Part shown: positions 1-5,814 of the stretch, in pieces
How the letters are laid out: every line of letters starts with the position of its first letter
How positions within the stretch are numbered: the first letter of the stretch is position 1
Assembly (NCBI GenBank): GCA_018239705.1
Contig: JAFEGS010000064.1
Span: 1-6,176, forward strand
Reading direction: 5' to 3'
Length of the DNA stretch: 6,176 bases
DNA from: Verrucomicrobiota bacterium
Lineage (GTDB): Bacteria; Chlamydiota; Chlamydiia; Chlamydiales; FEN-1388
Notes under the pieces: model-generated
Seen by the model: only the letters and a program-made list of their open reading frames with translations
What the model was told of the DNA's origin: nothing
Database searches by the model: none
Made by a program: the position numbers and the translations under genes

Positions 1-3000
1 ATTGGCGTTGGATATCCTGTTTTGTTCTTTCCACTTCTTGTTGACCAATTTCTCTTTCAGCTAGTCGGGCTAGTCCTTGTTGTTCTGCAAATCGTTCAAC
101 TTGTTCTAGTTTGGCTTGGTAATGTTGAAGGGCTTGGTGCAATGTATGTTCTGCTTGCACCTTCTCTTTTCCTATCTTGTAAAGTTCTTGTTCTGCTTGT
201 TCCTTTGCCTCTCGAGTTAGACTCAACTCTCCAGCTAAAGAAGTAATTTGTGTTTCTGCTTCATGTCTCAAAGAGATCCAAGCCTTTTGATATTCAAATG
301 CTTCATTCTGTTTTGCCAGATATCCTTGTTCTATTTCCGCACGCAGTCTCCTTTCTTCGTCTAGTTGGTTTGTTGTCTTTATGAGGGCTTCTTTGTATAA
401 ATTGCTAGCATGTATTTGTTGTTGCAGTAGTTGTTCAGCGTTTTCAGTTCTGATTCCGAGTTCCTCGTACTGTGATGCTAGGAGTTGTTCTCTTTCTTTT
501 GTTTGTTGTAGCTGTTTTTGTAGTTTTGATTTTGCTGTTTCTTCTTTGAAGTATTTTTCTCGAAGTTCGTCCCGCTCTTGTTTCGTGCCTTGAAACTCAT
601 TCAGTAGACTTAACAACTCTTCTTGTTCTTTTTCCTTGCGCTCCAACGCCTCGGAGAGTTGCTTCTGTTGTTGTTCAATTTCCTGAATTCGAAATTGTTG
701 TTCTTCGCGCGCTCGTTTATGTGCCTCCTTTTCAATGGTTTCTCTTTCTTTTTCGGATGTTGTTTGTTTCAAGCGATTCCCAAGTTTTTTAAGGTCCTCT
801 TCATATCTTTGCGCCCTTAAAGTCTGTTCCTTCAAGAGTGCAGCACGTTCCTCGGCAAGTCTATTTAGTTCGCCCAGCTTTTTGCTTTGTCTTTCTCTTA
901 GCTCTTCCAATTCTTTTATCGCATTTTCTCTCTCTTTGGAGGTCAAAGTCAATTCTTCGACTTGGTTCAGTTTTACGGAGAGAAGAGCTTCTAGTTCGTT
1001 TCTTTCTGATAACGCCCGGTCGTATGCATCGGGTGCCAATGTAGATGGTGCCGAACCTGCCAAACTTAGATCGCCAGGACCCAATGTGTAAATCACATGG
1101 TTTGCGTAGGCTTCAATATACTGTTGTCGAAGAGCGATGATTGCCTTTGCGTCTCTTTTGGGGGTTAGACCGAGTTCTTTTGTTGCTTCTATTAAAGCTT
1201 CTTGAAATCTTTCTGGATCATGCAAGATAGGATTGTATGTCTGTGTTTCTTCGTCATAATGCCTCTGTATATAATCGTTGAGAAATTTGTTTCTTTCTTC
1301 CCTTCCTTCGGGTGTTTGTAAATCATGGCTATCCAAAAGCTCCTGGACTTTTTCAAACACATTGTGCTGTGTTAAATGCTGCAATATCGCTCTGTTTGTT
1401 TTAGCTCCCACTTGTCTGTAAATCCAATTGCGGCCCTTAAATGCGACTTTGCGCTTGACTTCGTTTTTAATTAACTGATATGCCTCTTCTTCGCTCCCAG
1501 GCGGAACCTTTGTTGGTGATACTTCTGTGGCAAAGTGTGTCAAGATCTCATCGAAGAATTTTTCCCATTCTGATTTCTCTCCTTCGTTTGAGCGATCTGC
1601 TTCCTCAATCCCTTTAAGGTGTTCTGCATGAGTCTCTCGCAAAGTCTTCACTATGTCTTGTGGAGGCCCCTCCTCCTCTGATATTTGCTTATATATTTGC
1701 TTGATAGGGTTCAGTCTTCCTTTGTCGTCATTTCTTGCGAGGTAATTTGTAATGTCACCTCGCGTCAACACTGATTCATTGGTCACCAATAAAACTTTCT
1801 CTTCCGGTTGTTCTTCTCCTCCGGGATTTGATTGACCATATGTTTCATTTTGTGCGGGTGGAGTGGTATATATGGTGACATTCTTGTCTGGATTTTCGTC
1901 GTCCTCTTCATCTTCTAGATCTGTTGCAGGCCCTCCACCGGACCCACTGCCGGGATCGTTGAGTACCAGAGAGGGTGTTGCTGGGCCACCAAGAGCTACT
2001 CCAACTCCTCCTTTTGAACTATATTTACCCCACTTGGATACCTCGGAATCTTCCAAATGGTATTTTGAAAGGTCATCTTCGATCATCTTGACTTTGGGTG
2101 CCTGAGTCGCTTCGATCTCTGCCAGCTTTTTACTGGACATGGGTGTTACTCCCGGAATGACCAAGCGATTTTGGTTTCCTTTCTTTTCCAAAATAGGAAT
2201 TGTAGCTTTCGGCCCAATTTTGCTGTTCTTGTTGACAGCTTGTTGATAAGCGGCAGATGACAAGCGCGTCATTGCTCCTGGGTATTCGCGTGGTACTTTA
2301 ACGTCAGGATCGGATTTGTGGTCCTCGCCTTGCCACTCAACATCCATTAATACAGAAAACTTGTCCCAATCAGATAGGAAAGTTTTTATGGGTATTTCCT
2401 CTGGATTTTGTCTTGCTATGTATTTATAATACAGATAAGCTTCATCAATATTTCTGGGAGCCCGTTGTTTCAATTTGGTAAGTGCTGCAAGGAAGCGATG
2501 ACGCTCGTTGATAAAGGCGTCCAAGTAATTCGTTACAGTTCCTTCGGTAATTGGTGTACGGTACCACTGTGTGCGAAGGTGATCAATCTCCCTTCCTCGG
2601 CCCATCAACCAATTCTGGAAATCTGAAATGAATTCCGCCCTTACTGATGGCAAGACTTCTTTGTGATGTAATTGAGTAAGCCAACTTTGCCAGGCTGACT
2701 TTTCTCTCTTCCACACAGCCAGTTTTTCTTGTGCCTCATCTCCAGCCCCAACACCTCTTGCAATTTTTTCTGATAACAGTGCTATTTTGCGTTTGACATA
2801 ACGTCTGACTTCTTTTGCTTCGTCATGTGGTTGAGGTTGCATATTTGGATTGTGTGCTTCAAGATCGAGAGGATTGGGGTCAACCTTGTATTTTGTCGAG
2901 TTTGCTGGCATATCTTTGTTTCGCCCACCAAAAGCATTCTGCTTATTTTTGCCTTGTACATTTTTCTTTAACCGCTGTCCTCTGTTTGCATCCCCCAACA

Positions 3001-3106
3001 ATGCTCGAACTCCAGCATTAAAATTTCTTGTGCGCTGTCTACCATAAACTGCGTTGGCTGTCAAGTGATTTCTCGGTGTAGAAATTCCTTGCAAAAATAG
3101 AGACAT
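1..3106 (-). CDS. Very large coiled-coil protein, probable virion structural or scaffold protein (partial, C-terminus outside window)
   Basis: An uninterrupted minus-strand frame runs from the ATG at 3106 to the left window edge: 1035 codons with no stop. I do not recognise a family. Residues 1-100 are basic, Asn/Gln-rich and probably disordered (starts MSLFLQGISTPRNHLTANAV). Residues 100-370 look helical, with many Trp and charged residues. Around 385-440 is a flexible linker, Gly/Ser-rich (GSGSGGGP) followed by an acidic run (DLEDEEDDENPD) and a Pro/Gln/Glu stretch. A second helical region follows to about 690. From about 695 to the edge the protein is almost entirely Glu/Gln/Lys/Arg/Leu heptad-like coiled coil (for example KELEELRERQSKKLGELNRL). 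The start lies 23 nt after a TCTA motif and 30 bp after the stop of the 71-residue gene. Size, linker and long coiled coil suggest a structural, scaffold or fibre-like role, which is inference. A host-type coiled-coil protein cannot be excluded. Confidence 0.9.
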   Translation of the reverse strand, partial: MSLFLQGISTPRNHLTANAVYGRQRTRNFNAGVRALLGDANRGQRLKKNVQGKNKQNAFGGRNKDMPANSTKYKVDPNPLDLEAHNPNMQPQPHDEAKEVRRYVKRKIALLSEKIARGVGAGDEAQEKLAVWKREKSAWQSWLTQLHHKEVLPSVRAEFISDFQNWLMGRGREIDHLRTQWYRTPITEGTVTNYLDAFINERHRFLAALTKLKQRAPRNIDEAYLYYKYIARQNPEEIPIKTFLSDWDKFSVLMDVEWQGEDHKSDPDVKVPREYPGAMTRLSSAAYQQAVNKNSKIGPKATIPILEKKGNQNRLVIPGVTPMSSKKLAEIEATQAPKVKMIEDDLSKYHLEDSEVSKWGKYSSKGGVGVALGGPATPSLVLNDPGSGSGGGPATDLEDEEDDENPDKNVTIYTTPPAQNETYGQSNPGGEEQPEEKVLLVTNESVLTRGDITNYLARNDDKGRLNPIKQIYKQISEEEGPPQDIVKTLRETHAEHLKGIEEADRSNEGEKSEWEKFFDEILTHFATEVSPTKVPPGSEEEAYQLIKNEVKRKVAFKGRNWIYRQVGAKTNRAILQHLTQHNVFEKVQELLDSHDLQTPEGREERNKFLNDYIQRHYDEETQTYNPILHDPERFQEALIEATKELGLTPKRDAKAIIALRQQYIEAYANHVIYTLGPGDLSLAGSAPSTLAPDAYDRALSERNELEALLSVKLNQVEELTLTSKERENAIKELEELRERQSKKLGELNRLAEERAALLKEQTLRAQRYEEDLKKLGNRLKQTTSEKERETIEKEAHKRAREEQQFRIQEIEQQQKQLSEALERKEKEQEELLSLLNEFQGTKQERDELREKYFKEETAKSKLQKQLQQTKEREQLLASQYEELGIRTENAEQLLQQQIHASNLYKEALIKTTNQLDEERRLRAEIEQGYLAKQNEAFEYQKAWISLRHEAETQITSLAGELSLTREAKEQAEQELYKIGKEKVQAEHTLHQALQHYQAKLEQVERFAEQQGLARLAEREIGQQEVERTKQDIQRQ

Positions 3107-3127
3107 TGCCTTCTCGTTATTAATGTA

Positions 3128-3137
3128 TTTAGAATTT
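3128..3137 (-). promoter_or_regulatory. TCTA-type promoter motif upstream of the giant coiled-coil gene
   Basis: Reads AAATTCTAAA on the minus strand, in the 30-bp spacer directly after the stop of the 71-residue gene. TCTA ends 23 nt before the ATG at 3106. It is identical to two other pre-gene sites, and this copy is almost entirely non-coding, so protein sequence does not explain its conservation. Confidence 0.55.
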
Positions 3138-3141
3138 TATT
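3136..3141 (-). terminator. AATAAA overlapping the stop of the 71-aa gene
   Basis: The minus strand reads ACTAAATAAAATTC: the stop TAA is embedded in AATAAA, and the next gene's TCTA motif follows at once. Candidate poly(A) signal or transcript boundary. Confidence 0.35.
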
Positions 3142-3352
3142 TAGTTTGCTTTTTCTTTCTCCTAAATTCGGCCATATACTTGGCAGCCTCGCTTCTTACT
3201 TTGGGGTCCTGATGGCGCAAATTACGACCTGCATCAGAAGCTCCGCCATGTGTTATATAAGGTTTCCGTTGTCCGGACTGGGGGGGTTTGACGGGGGGGG
3301 CTGACGTAGTAGGGGCAGGGGTTGTTGTAGCGGTTCTTGGCTGATCTGTCAT
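3137..3352 (-). CDS. Small Pro/Thr-rich basic protein, 71 aa
   Basis: Residues 1-28 are a low-complexity Pro/Thr/Ala segment (TTTPAPTTSAPPVKPPQSGQ). The second half is compact and basic (GRNLRHQDPKVRSEAAKYMA) and ends in a Lys/Arg cluster (FRRKKKQTK). No family is recognised. A charged tail of this kind fits nucleic-acid binding or a small virion-core protein, but that is inference. The ATG has A at -3 and lies 24 nt downstream of a TCTA motif (AAATTCTAAA) that overlaps the end of the preceding gene. Its TAA sits inside an AATAAA. C8 and C7 runs on the coding strand fall in the Pro-rich part, so an indel there would alter the N-terminus; the frame as given is intact. Tight packing, the upstream motif and the terminal signal support a real gene. 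Confidence 0.72.
   Translation of the reverse strand: MTDQPRTATTTPAPTTSAPPVKPPQSGQRKPYITHGGASDAGRNLRHQDPKVRSEAAKYMAEFRRKKKQTK
3280..3300 (-). repeat. Paired C7 and C8 homopolymers in the 71-aa gene
   Basis: The plus strand has G7 (3280-3286) and G8 (3293-3300) separated by 6 bp, encoding the Pro-Pro-Val-Lys-Pro-Pro part of the Pro-rich segment on the minus strand. Tracts of this length are prone to slippage and sequencing indels and could cause phase variation of this small gene. Confidence 0.55.
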
Positions 3353-3370
3353 CTTGGTTTATCTTTGTCT

Positions 3371-3376
3371 TTTATT
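3371..3376 (-). terminator. AATAAA overlapping the stop of the 111-aa gene
   Basis: The minus strand reads TCTAAATAAAAG: the Lys codon and TAA stop form the AATAAA, directly after the TCTA motif of the next gene. Candidate poly(A) signal, on the same pattern as at 3136-3141 and 4834-4839. Confidence 0.35.
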
Positions 3377-3707
3377 TAGAATTTACACAAACCTTGGAAA
3401 CAATCCATCCCAGTGCTCTGAGGTTAAGGTCAGACTCTCGAAAGTGCGTGATATAATTCTCCAAATTTTTAAGTTCTAGCACAGGAATCTTTATATCAAA
3501 GTTTGCACAAAGATTGCTTTTGAGATAGGCGGTTATTGAACACAAAAGAAAGTCCTCGTCCTCTTGTAACCCATCCTCCCACTCATTGAAAGGAGCAAAT
3601 GCCATTACCATCATCACAATGTTCTCTGTTGCCAGCGAAAACTTGACCGGTTCTTGGTTGCGGTTGAAACCTTCCACAGTCAGGTAGTGCGTCATCCTCA
3701 TTTGCAT
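3372..3707 (-). CDS. Hypothetical protein, 111 aa, overlapping the previous gene out of frame
   Basis: I place the start at the first ATG (3707; MQMRMTHYLTVEGFNRNQEP). ATGs at 3701 and 3695 follow at once, and ATGs at 3614, 3611 and 3605 would nearly remove the overlap. The product has a hydrophobic central stretch (NIVMMVMAFAPF), an acidic patch (NEWEDGLQEDEDF) and a mixed alpha/beta-looking C-terminal half ending in VCVNSK. No family is recognised. It overlaps the 158-residue frame by 125 nt in the +1 frame. A TGA closes this frame just upstream (near 3718-3720), so any fusion to the 158-residue protein would need a frameshift inside the overlap. No TCTA motif precedes it, unlike most neighbours, which suggests expression from the upstream gene's transcript by leaky scanning, re-initiation or frameshifting. 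Its TAA lies within an AATAAA. Confidence 0.7.
   Translation of the reverse strand: MQMRMTHYLTVEGFNRNQEPVKFSLATENIVMMVMAFAPFNEWEDGLQEDEDFLLCSITAYLKSNLCANFDIKIPVLELKNLENYITHFRESDLNLRALGWIVSKVCVNSK
3375..3384 (-). promoter_or_regulatory. TCTA-type promoter motif upstream of the 71-aa gene
   Basis: Reads AAATTCTAAA on the minus strand. TCTA ends 24 nt before the ATG at 3352. It overlaps the last codons of the 111-residue gene (Asn-Ser-Lys) and is directly followed by that gene's TAA/AATAAA. It is identical to the copies at 3128-3137 and 5689-5698. Confidence 0.55.
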
Positions 3708-4059
3708 TAACAAATCTTTTCATATAATTATGATCCACTTTTCCCGTAAAGCCGTTTTTTTTTAACCAATCGTCAAAATCCGTCCATGGGACCCGAATAT
3801 AAAATTCCGCATCCGTTTGTGCCAACCACCAGCGTCTAAAATCTCTCAATATGTATTCAGGGTAATTGAGAGCTGAGATTAAGGATGAGTTGTTTTTATC
3901 TATCCCTTCTTTTTGCCAAAGTTCCCACAATGGAGACTTTTTCCAAAAGGCAAAGAGTTTATCTGGATCATACCTTCCAGTTTGAGGGTCAATGGTGATA
4001 GTTAACTTTCGCTGAAACTTAGGAAGAGGAGGGCGCTGTTTTTTGAAATGTCTTTTCAT
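3583..4059 (-). CDS. Hypothetical basic, Trp-rich protein, 158 aa
   Basis: The N-terminus is strongly basic and Pro-rich (MKRHFKKQRPPLPKFQRKL). It is followed by a body rich in Trp, Phe and Tyr (FAFWKKSPLWELWQKEG, LRDFRRWWLAQTD, VPWTDFDDWLKKNG) that looks folded. The last 40 or so residues are polar and Gly/Asn/Gln-rich, and this is the stretch that overlaps the next gene in another frame. No family is recognised; a DNA- or RNA-binding or core protein is possible from the basic end. The ATG has A at -3 and follows the 233-residue gene's stop by 20 nt, with an AATAAA directly before it. It ends in TGA, whereas the neighbouring genes end in TAA. A run of nine A on the coding strand (3755-3763) encodes Lys-Lys-Asn; an indel there would break the frame. 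No TCTA is seen upstream, only a related CCTAAG near 4072-4077. Confidence 0.78.
   Translation of the reverse strand: MKRHFKKQRPPLPKFQRKLTITIDPQTGRYDPDKLFAFWKKSPLWELWQKEGIDKNNSSLISALNYPEYILRDFRRWWLAQTDAEFYIRVPWTDFDDWLKKNGFTGKVDHNYMKRFVNANEDDALPDCGRFQPQPRTGQVFAGNREHCDDGNGICSFQ
3755..3763 (-). repeat. A9 homopolymer in the 158-aa gene
   Basis: Nine consecutive A on the coding strand (nine T on the plus strand), read as Leu-Lys-Lys-Asn. A possible polymerase-slippage or sequencing-error site upstream of the overlap with the 111-residue frame. A slip here would not by itself fuse the two frames, because the 111-residue frame is closed by a TGA near 3718-3720. Confidence 0.6.
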
Positions 4060-4065
4060 TTTATT
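4060..4065 (-). terminator. AATAAA just after the 233-aa gene
   Basis: AATAAA on the minus strand, 14 nt after the TAA of the 233-residue gene and touching the ATG of the 158-residue gene (AATAAAATG). It could be a poly(A) signal for the upstream gene or simply an A-rich start context. Confidence 0.3.
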
Positions 4066-4079
4066 TGTTGTCTTAGGTT

Positions 4080-4781
4080 TTATGCGTAACCATAACCACT
4101 CTGTTCTATGTCAGCCAAGGGTGTCCAATGGAACATCACCTTGAATCCAACTGGAACAGTGATTGTATCAGACGCCGCCCAAGAGTTTGCAATGTTGAGG
4201 TATGCAGCAGGGTTCCCAGAACCGTTCACCACGCCCAATTGGATGTCCGCATAATCGAAGGCTGTGCTATTTAAATTGGCTAAGGTATTCGATCCGACGA
4301 TATTCCGCATTGGTGCTGATAAAACAGCAATGGCTCCTGTAGCGGGAGAGGTACCTACTCCGAGCACAGCAGTGGCAGTAAGAGGGGTGACAGCCGCTTG
4401 TAATGATCCAACAACAGCTGCGCTGGCGTTGATAGTCATATCCACCGCTGGGAAAGTATACAAAAGTGTATTGACCCCCAAATTACCCACACCAGAAGCG
4501 ACCGTAATGTTGAAAGCGGTGTTACATGTCAAAATTGTAAAGCGGCCACAATTGTCTCCGTATTCTTTTACGCTCCAGTTAGGTGCTGGGGTACCCAAAA
4601 AAAGCAAGGGAATTCTTCCGGCAGACACAATGTACTTGTCTTTGTTTGAATAGCGCACGGGCATATCAAACTGAAGATATGTTTGAGGAAGACGCAAAGG
4701 TCCCACGGAAGCAATGTTGGATGATGGGTAAGGCTGGGTGGGCAAAGCGGCGCCTCTGTTTCCTGTGCTGGTGCTTGTCAT
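4080..4781 (-). CDS. Beta-rich probable capsid or other virion structural protein, 233 aa
   Basis: The protein is rich in Ala, Thr, Val, Gly and Asn with many short alternating hydrophobic stretches, as in a beta-sandwich. An N-terminal arm of about 40 residues is Ser/Thr/Pro-rich (starts MTSTSTGNRGAALPTQPYPS). A first beta region (about 40-95) has several aromatic residues and two Cys (CGRFTILTC). A small-residue, low-complexity middle (about 110-170) follows, then a C-terminal beta region ending with a Tyr/Gly tail (SGYGYA). There is no signal peptide or membrane span. Length and composition would suit a single jelly-roll minor capsid (penton-like) protein or a spike, but no signature motif is visible, so this is inference. 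The ATG has A at -3, and a TCTA lies 30 nt upstream. An antisense frame of 129 codons (4264-4653) is a by-product of the biased composition. Confidence 0.85.
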   Translation of the reverse strand: MTSTSTGNRGAALPTQPYPSSNIASVGPLRLPQTYLQFDMPVRYSNKDKYIVSAGRIPLLFLGTPAPNWSVKEYGDNCGRFTILTCNTAFNITVASGVGNLGVNTLLYTFPAVDMTINASAAVVGSLQAAVTPLTATAVLGVGTSPATGAIAVLSAPMRNIVGSNTLANLNSTAFDYADIQLGVVNGSGNPAAYLNIANSWAASDTITVPVGFKVMFHWTPLADIEQSGYGYA

Positions 4782-4805
4782 TTTTCTTCACTTCTTAGTT
4801 ACTGT

Positions 4806-4823
4806 TAAAGTTAGAAAATTATG
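4806..4823 (-). promoter_or_regulatory. TCTA-type promoter motif upstream of the 233-aa gene
   Basis: Reads CATAATTTTCTAACTTTA on the minus strand, with TCTA at 4812-4815, 30 nt before the ATG at 4781, inside the 53-bp spacer after the 271-residue gene. The flanks are A/T-rich as at the other sites, but the 10-mer is not identical. Assignment is by position and similarity. Confidence 0.45.
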
Positions 4824-4833
4824 GGGGATAAAA

Positions 4834-4839
4834 TTTATT
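4834..4839 (-). terminator. AATAAA overlapping the stop of the 271-aa gene
   Basis: The minus strand reads CAATAAAT, with the TAA stop as part of the AATAAA hexamer. This is a candidate poly(A) signal in a compact eukaryotic virus arrangement. Such hexamers are easy to form around TAA in A-rich DNA, so support is modest. Confidence 0.35.
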
Positions 4840-5650
4840 GGACCCAACCAATTTCCACAAAGAAAGGATAGAAGTCCGTCCAAGCTATGGAGACCAGCGA
4901 AAGTATGAGCACAAACGAATATTCATAGGCAAACAGTTGGAAATAATCCAACCCTGTCAACCATTCCAAAAACTGTGCTATTCCAAATCCTTCAATTGTT
5001 GGCCCATCTGGGTTTTTGATAACTATATCTGTTGGAGCCTGCTGCGCAGTAGGATCAAACCATTGAGGGTCTGGTCCATTGCCATTGTAATTCCAAGTGA
5101 ATTCTTGTCCAATGGTCGAATGTGGATAGGCAGCAACAAGTTGCTTTTCAAGAGCATCCAGAGATCGCCAATACTGCGTAGGGTCGTCGGTAATTCCCTG
5201 CCCATTGAACCCCCACGCACCAGAAATGATATTCGGATTGTTGTAGTGATGAAAGTGAATTGGATCAAATAGTTGTGCAGTCCAAACTCTTGGGTCACCA
5301 TGTGGTAATGTTCCTGGTTTGTGCTTGGGATTGTAGAATTTGCTCCAATCAGCAATGGGTTTCAAGAAATGTCTCAAAGAATTCAACCACACGCTCTCGT
5401 TATATTTCGCACCCACATATGCAGTGCGGTTATTGCGACTAATTTGATAGAGCCATTGATCAGCCTGTTGTTTGTTTGCAAGATTGGCGTGTTGATCAAA
5501 CACTTTAGCAGAATTCGAATTGGCATGTTGTTGATTCCAGACAGTGGTTGCACAGTCTACCACAAATTGCAAAGTTGTGTCAGAGACAACTCCCATACTT
5601 GGCAGGTCCAAATCCACATAGTCATAGTAAGGGGGTCCACAAAAACTCAT
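4835..5650 (-). CDS. Hypothetical protein with hydrophobic C-terminal membrane segment, 271 aa
   Basis: No family is recognised. Residues 1-235 are soluble-looking and unusually rich in Asn, Gln, His, Trp and Tyr (for example IHFHHYNNPNIISGAWGFNG and WNYNGNGPDPQWFDP). A Gln/Asn-rich helical part (TVWNQQHANSNSAKVFDQHA) lies near residues 37-56. The last 32 residues are strongly hydrophobic and aromatic (SFVLILSLVSIAW, then FYPFFVEIGWVQ), consistent with a C-terminal membrane anchor or buried helix. There is no N-terminal signal peptide. The start ATG (A at -3) follows the stop of the 53-residue gene by 2 nt (TAA-AC-ATG), so the two may share a transcript, although a TCTA 10-mer also lies 40 nt upstream inside that gene. 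The TAA stop lies within an AATAAA. A membrane-associated or virion-surface protein is a plausible inference. Confidence 0.85.
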   Translation of the reverse strand: MSFCGPPYYDYVDLDLPSMGVVSDTTLQFVVDCATTVWNQQHANSNSAKVFDQHANLANKQQADQWLYQISRNNRTAYVGAKYNESVWLNSLRHFLKPIADWSKFYNPKHKPGTLPHGDPRVWTAQLFDPIHFHHYNNPNIISGAWGFNGQGITDDPTQYWRSLDALEKQLVAAYPHSTIGQEFTWNYNGNGPDPQWFDPTAQQAPTDIVIKNPDGPTIEGFGIAQFLEWLTGLDYFQLFAYEYSFVLILSLVSIAWTDFYPFFVEIGWVQ

Positions 5651-5652
5651 GT

Positions 5653-5814
5653 TTACTTCAAGCCTTGCGGCGCTTTATATTTTATTTGTTTAGAATTTGT
5701 TTTTCTCCTAGGAAATGGAAAAAGGGCTCGCAAGATTTGTCCAAAAGCACAATCCTGGGGGCCTTCATCTTCTCCAGATAAAGCCTTGTAAATTTGCCTG
5801 TCTCTGTTTTCCAT
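5653..5814 (-). CDS. Small protein, 53 aa, basic C-terminus
   Basis: A short frame starts at the ATG at 5814 (MENRDRQIYKALSGEDEGPQ), continues through a hydrophobic patch (ILRALFPFP) and ends in a basic tail (RRKTNSKQIKYKAPQGLK). Three things support it. The start sits in AGAAAAATGG, a good eukaryotic context identical to that of the divergent gene. A TCTA lies 17 nt upstream. Its TAA ends 2 nt before the next ATG, as expected of a compact gene array. Without it, about 190 bp between the 271-residue gene and the divergent gene would be empty in an otherwise gapless region. No family is recognised; acidic middle plus basic tail gives no function. A competing minus-strand frame in the same region (ending at 5682) has no comparable start context. 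Confidence 0.65.
   Translation of the reverse strand: MENRDRQIYKALSGEDEGPQDCAFGQILRALFPFPRRKTNSKQIKYKAPQGLK
5689..5698 (-). promoter_or_regulatory. TCTA-type promoter motif upstream of the 271-aa gene
   Basis: Reads AAATTCTAAA on the minus strand, followed by an A/T-rich stretch. TCTA ends 40 nt before the ATG at 5650. The identical 10-mer occurs upstream of two other genes in the window. Here it lies inside the 53-residue coding frame (Asn-Ser-Lys codons). The promoter role is inferred from repetition, position and likeness to the AT-flanked TCTA late promoter of Cafeteria roenbergensis virus and mavirus. Confidence 0.5.

Noticed and set aside
1..1000. Repetitive TTGTTCTT-like texture suggesting tandem repeats or a CRISPR-like array
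   Set aside because: The texture has no fixed unit or spacer; it follows from the Glu/Gln/Lys/Leu-biased coiled coil on the other strand.
22..1091. Several plus-strand frames rich in Phe, Leu, Ser and Cys
   Set aside because: They are antisense shadows of the Glu/Gln/Lys-rich coiled-coil coding sequence, whose complement is rich in TTC, TTG and CTT.
3107..3136. Possible Shine-Dalgarno (AGAAGG) before the giant gene
   Set aside because: It is only a few bases from the ATG, and no other gene has a convincing one, so a bacterial reading is not supported.
4264..4653. Plus-strand frame of 129 codons antisense to the 233-residue gene
   Set aside because: Lies wholly within a better-supported gene; the Ala/Thr/Val-rich composition of that gene keeps the opposite strand open.
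4838..5272. Plus-strand frame of 144 codons, and a similar one at 5321-5791
   Set aside because: Antisense to the 271- and 53-residue genes, no upstream signals, and composition unlike a folded protein (many Cys, Ile and scattered basic residues).
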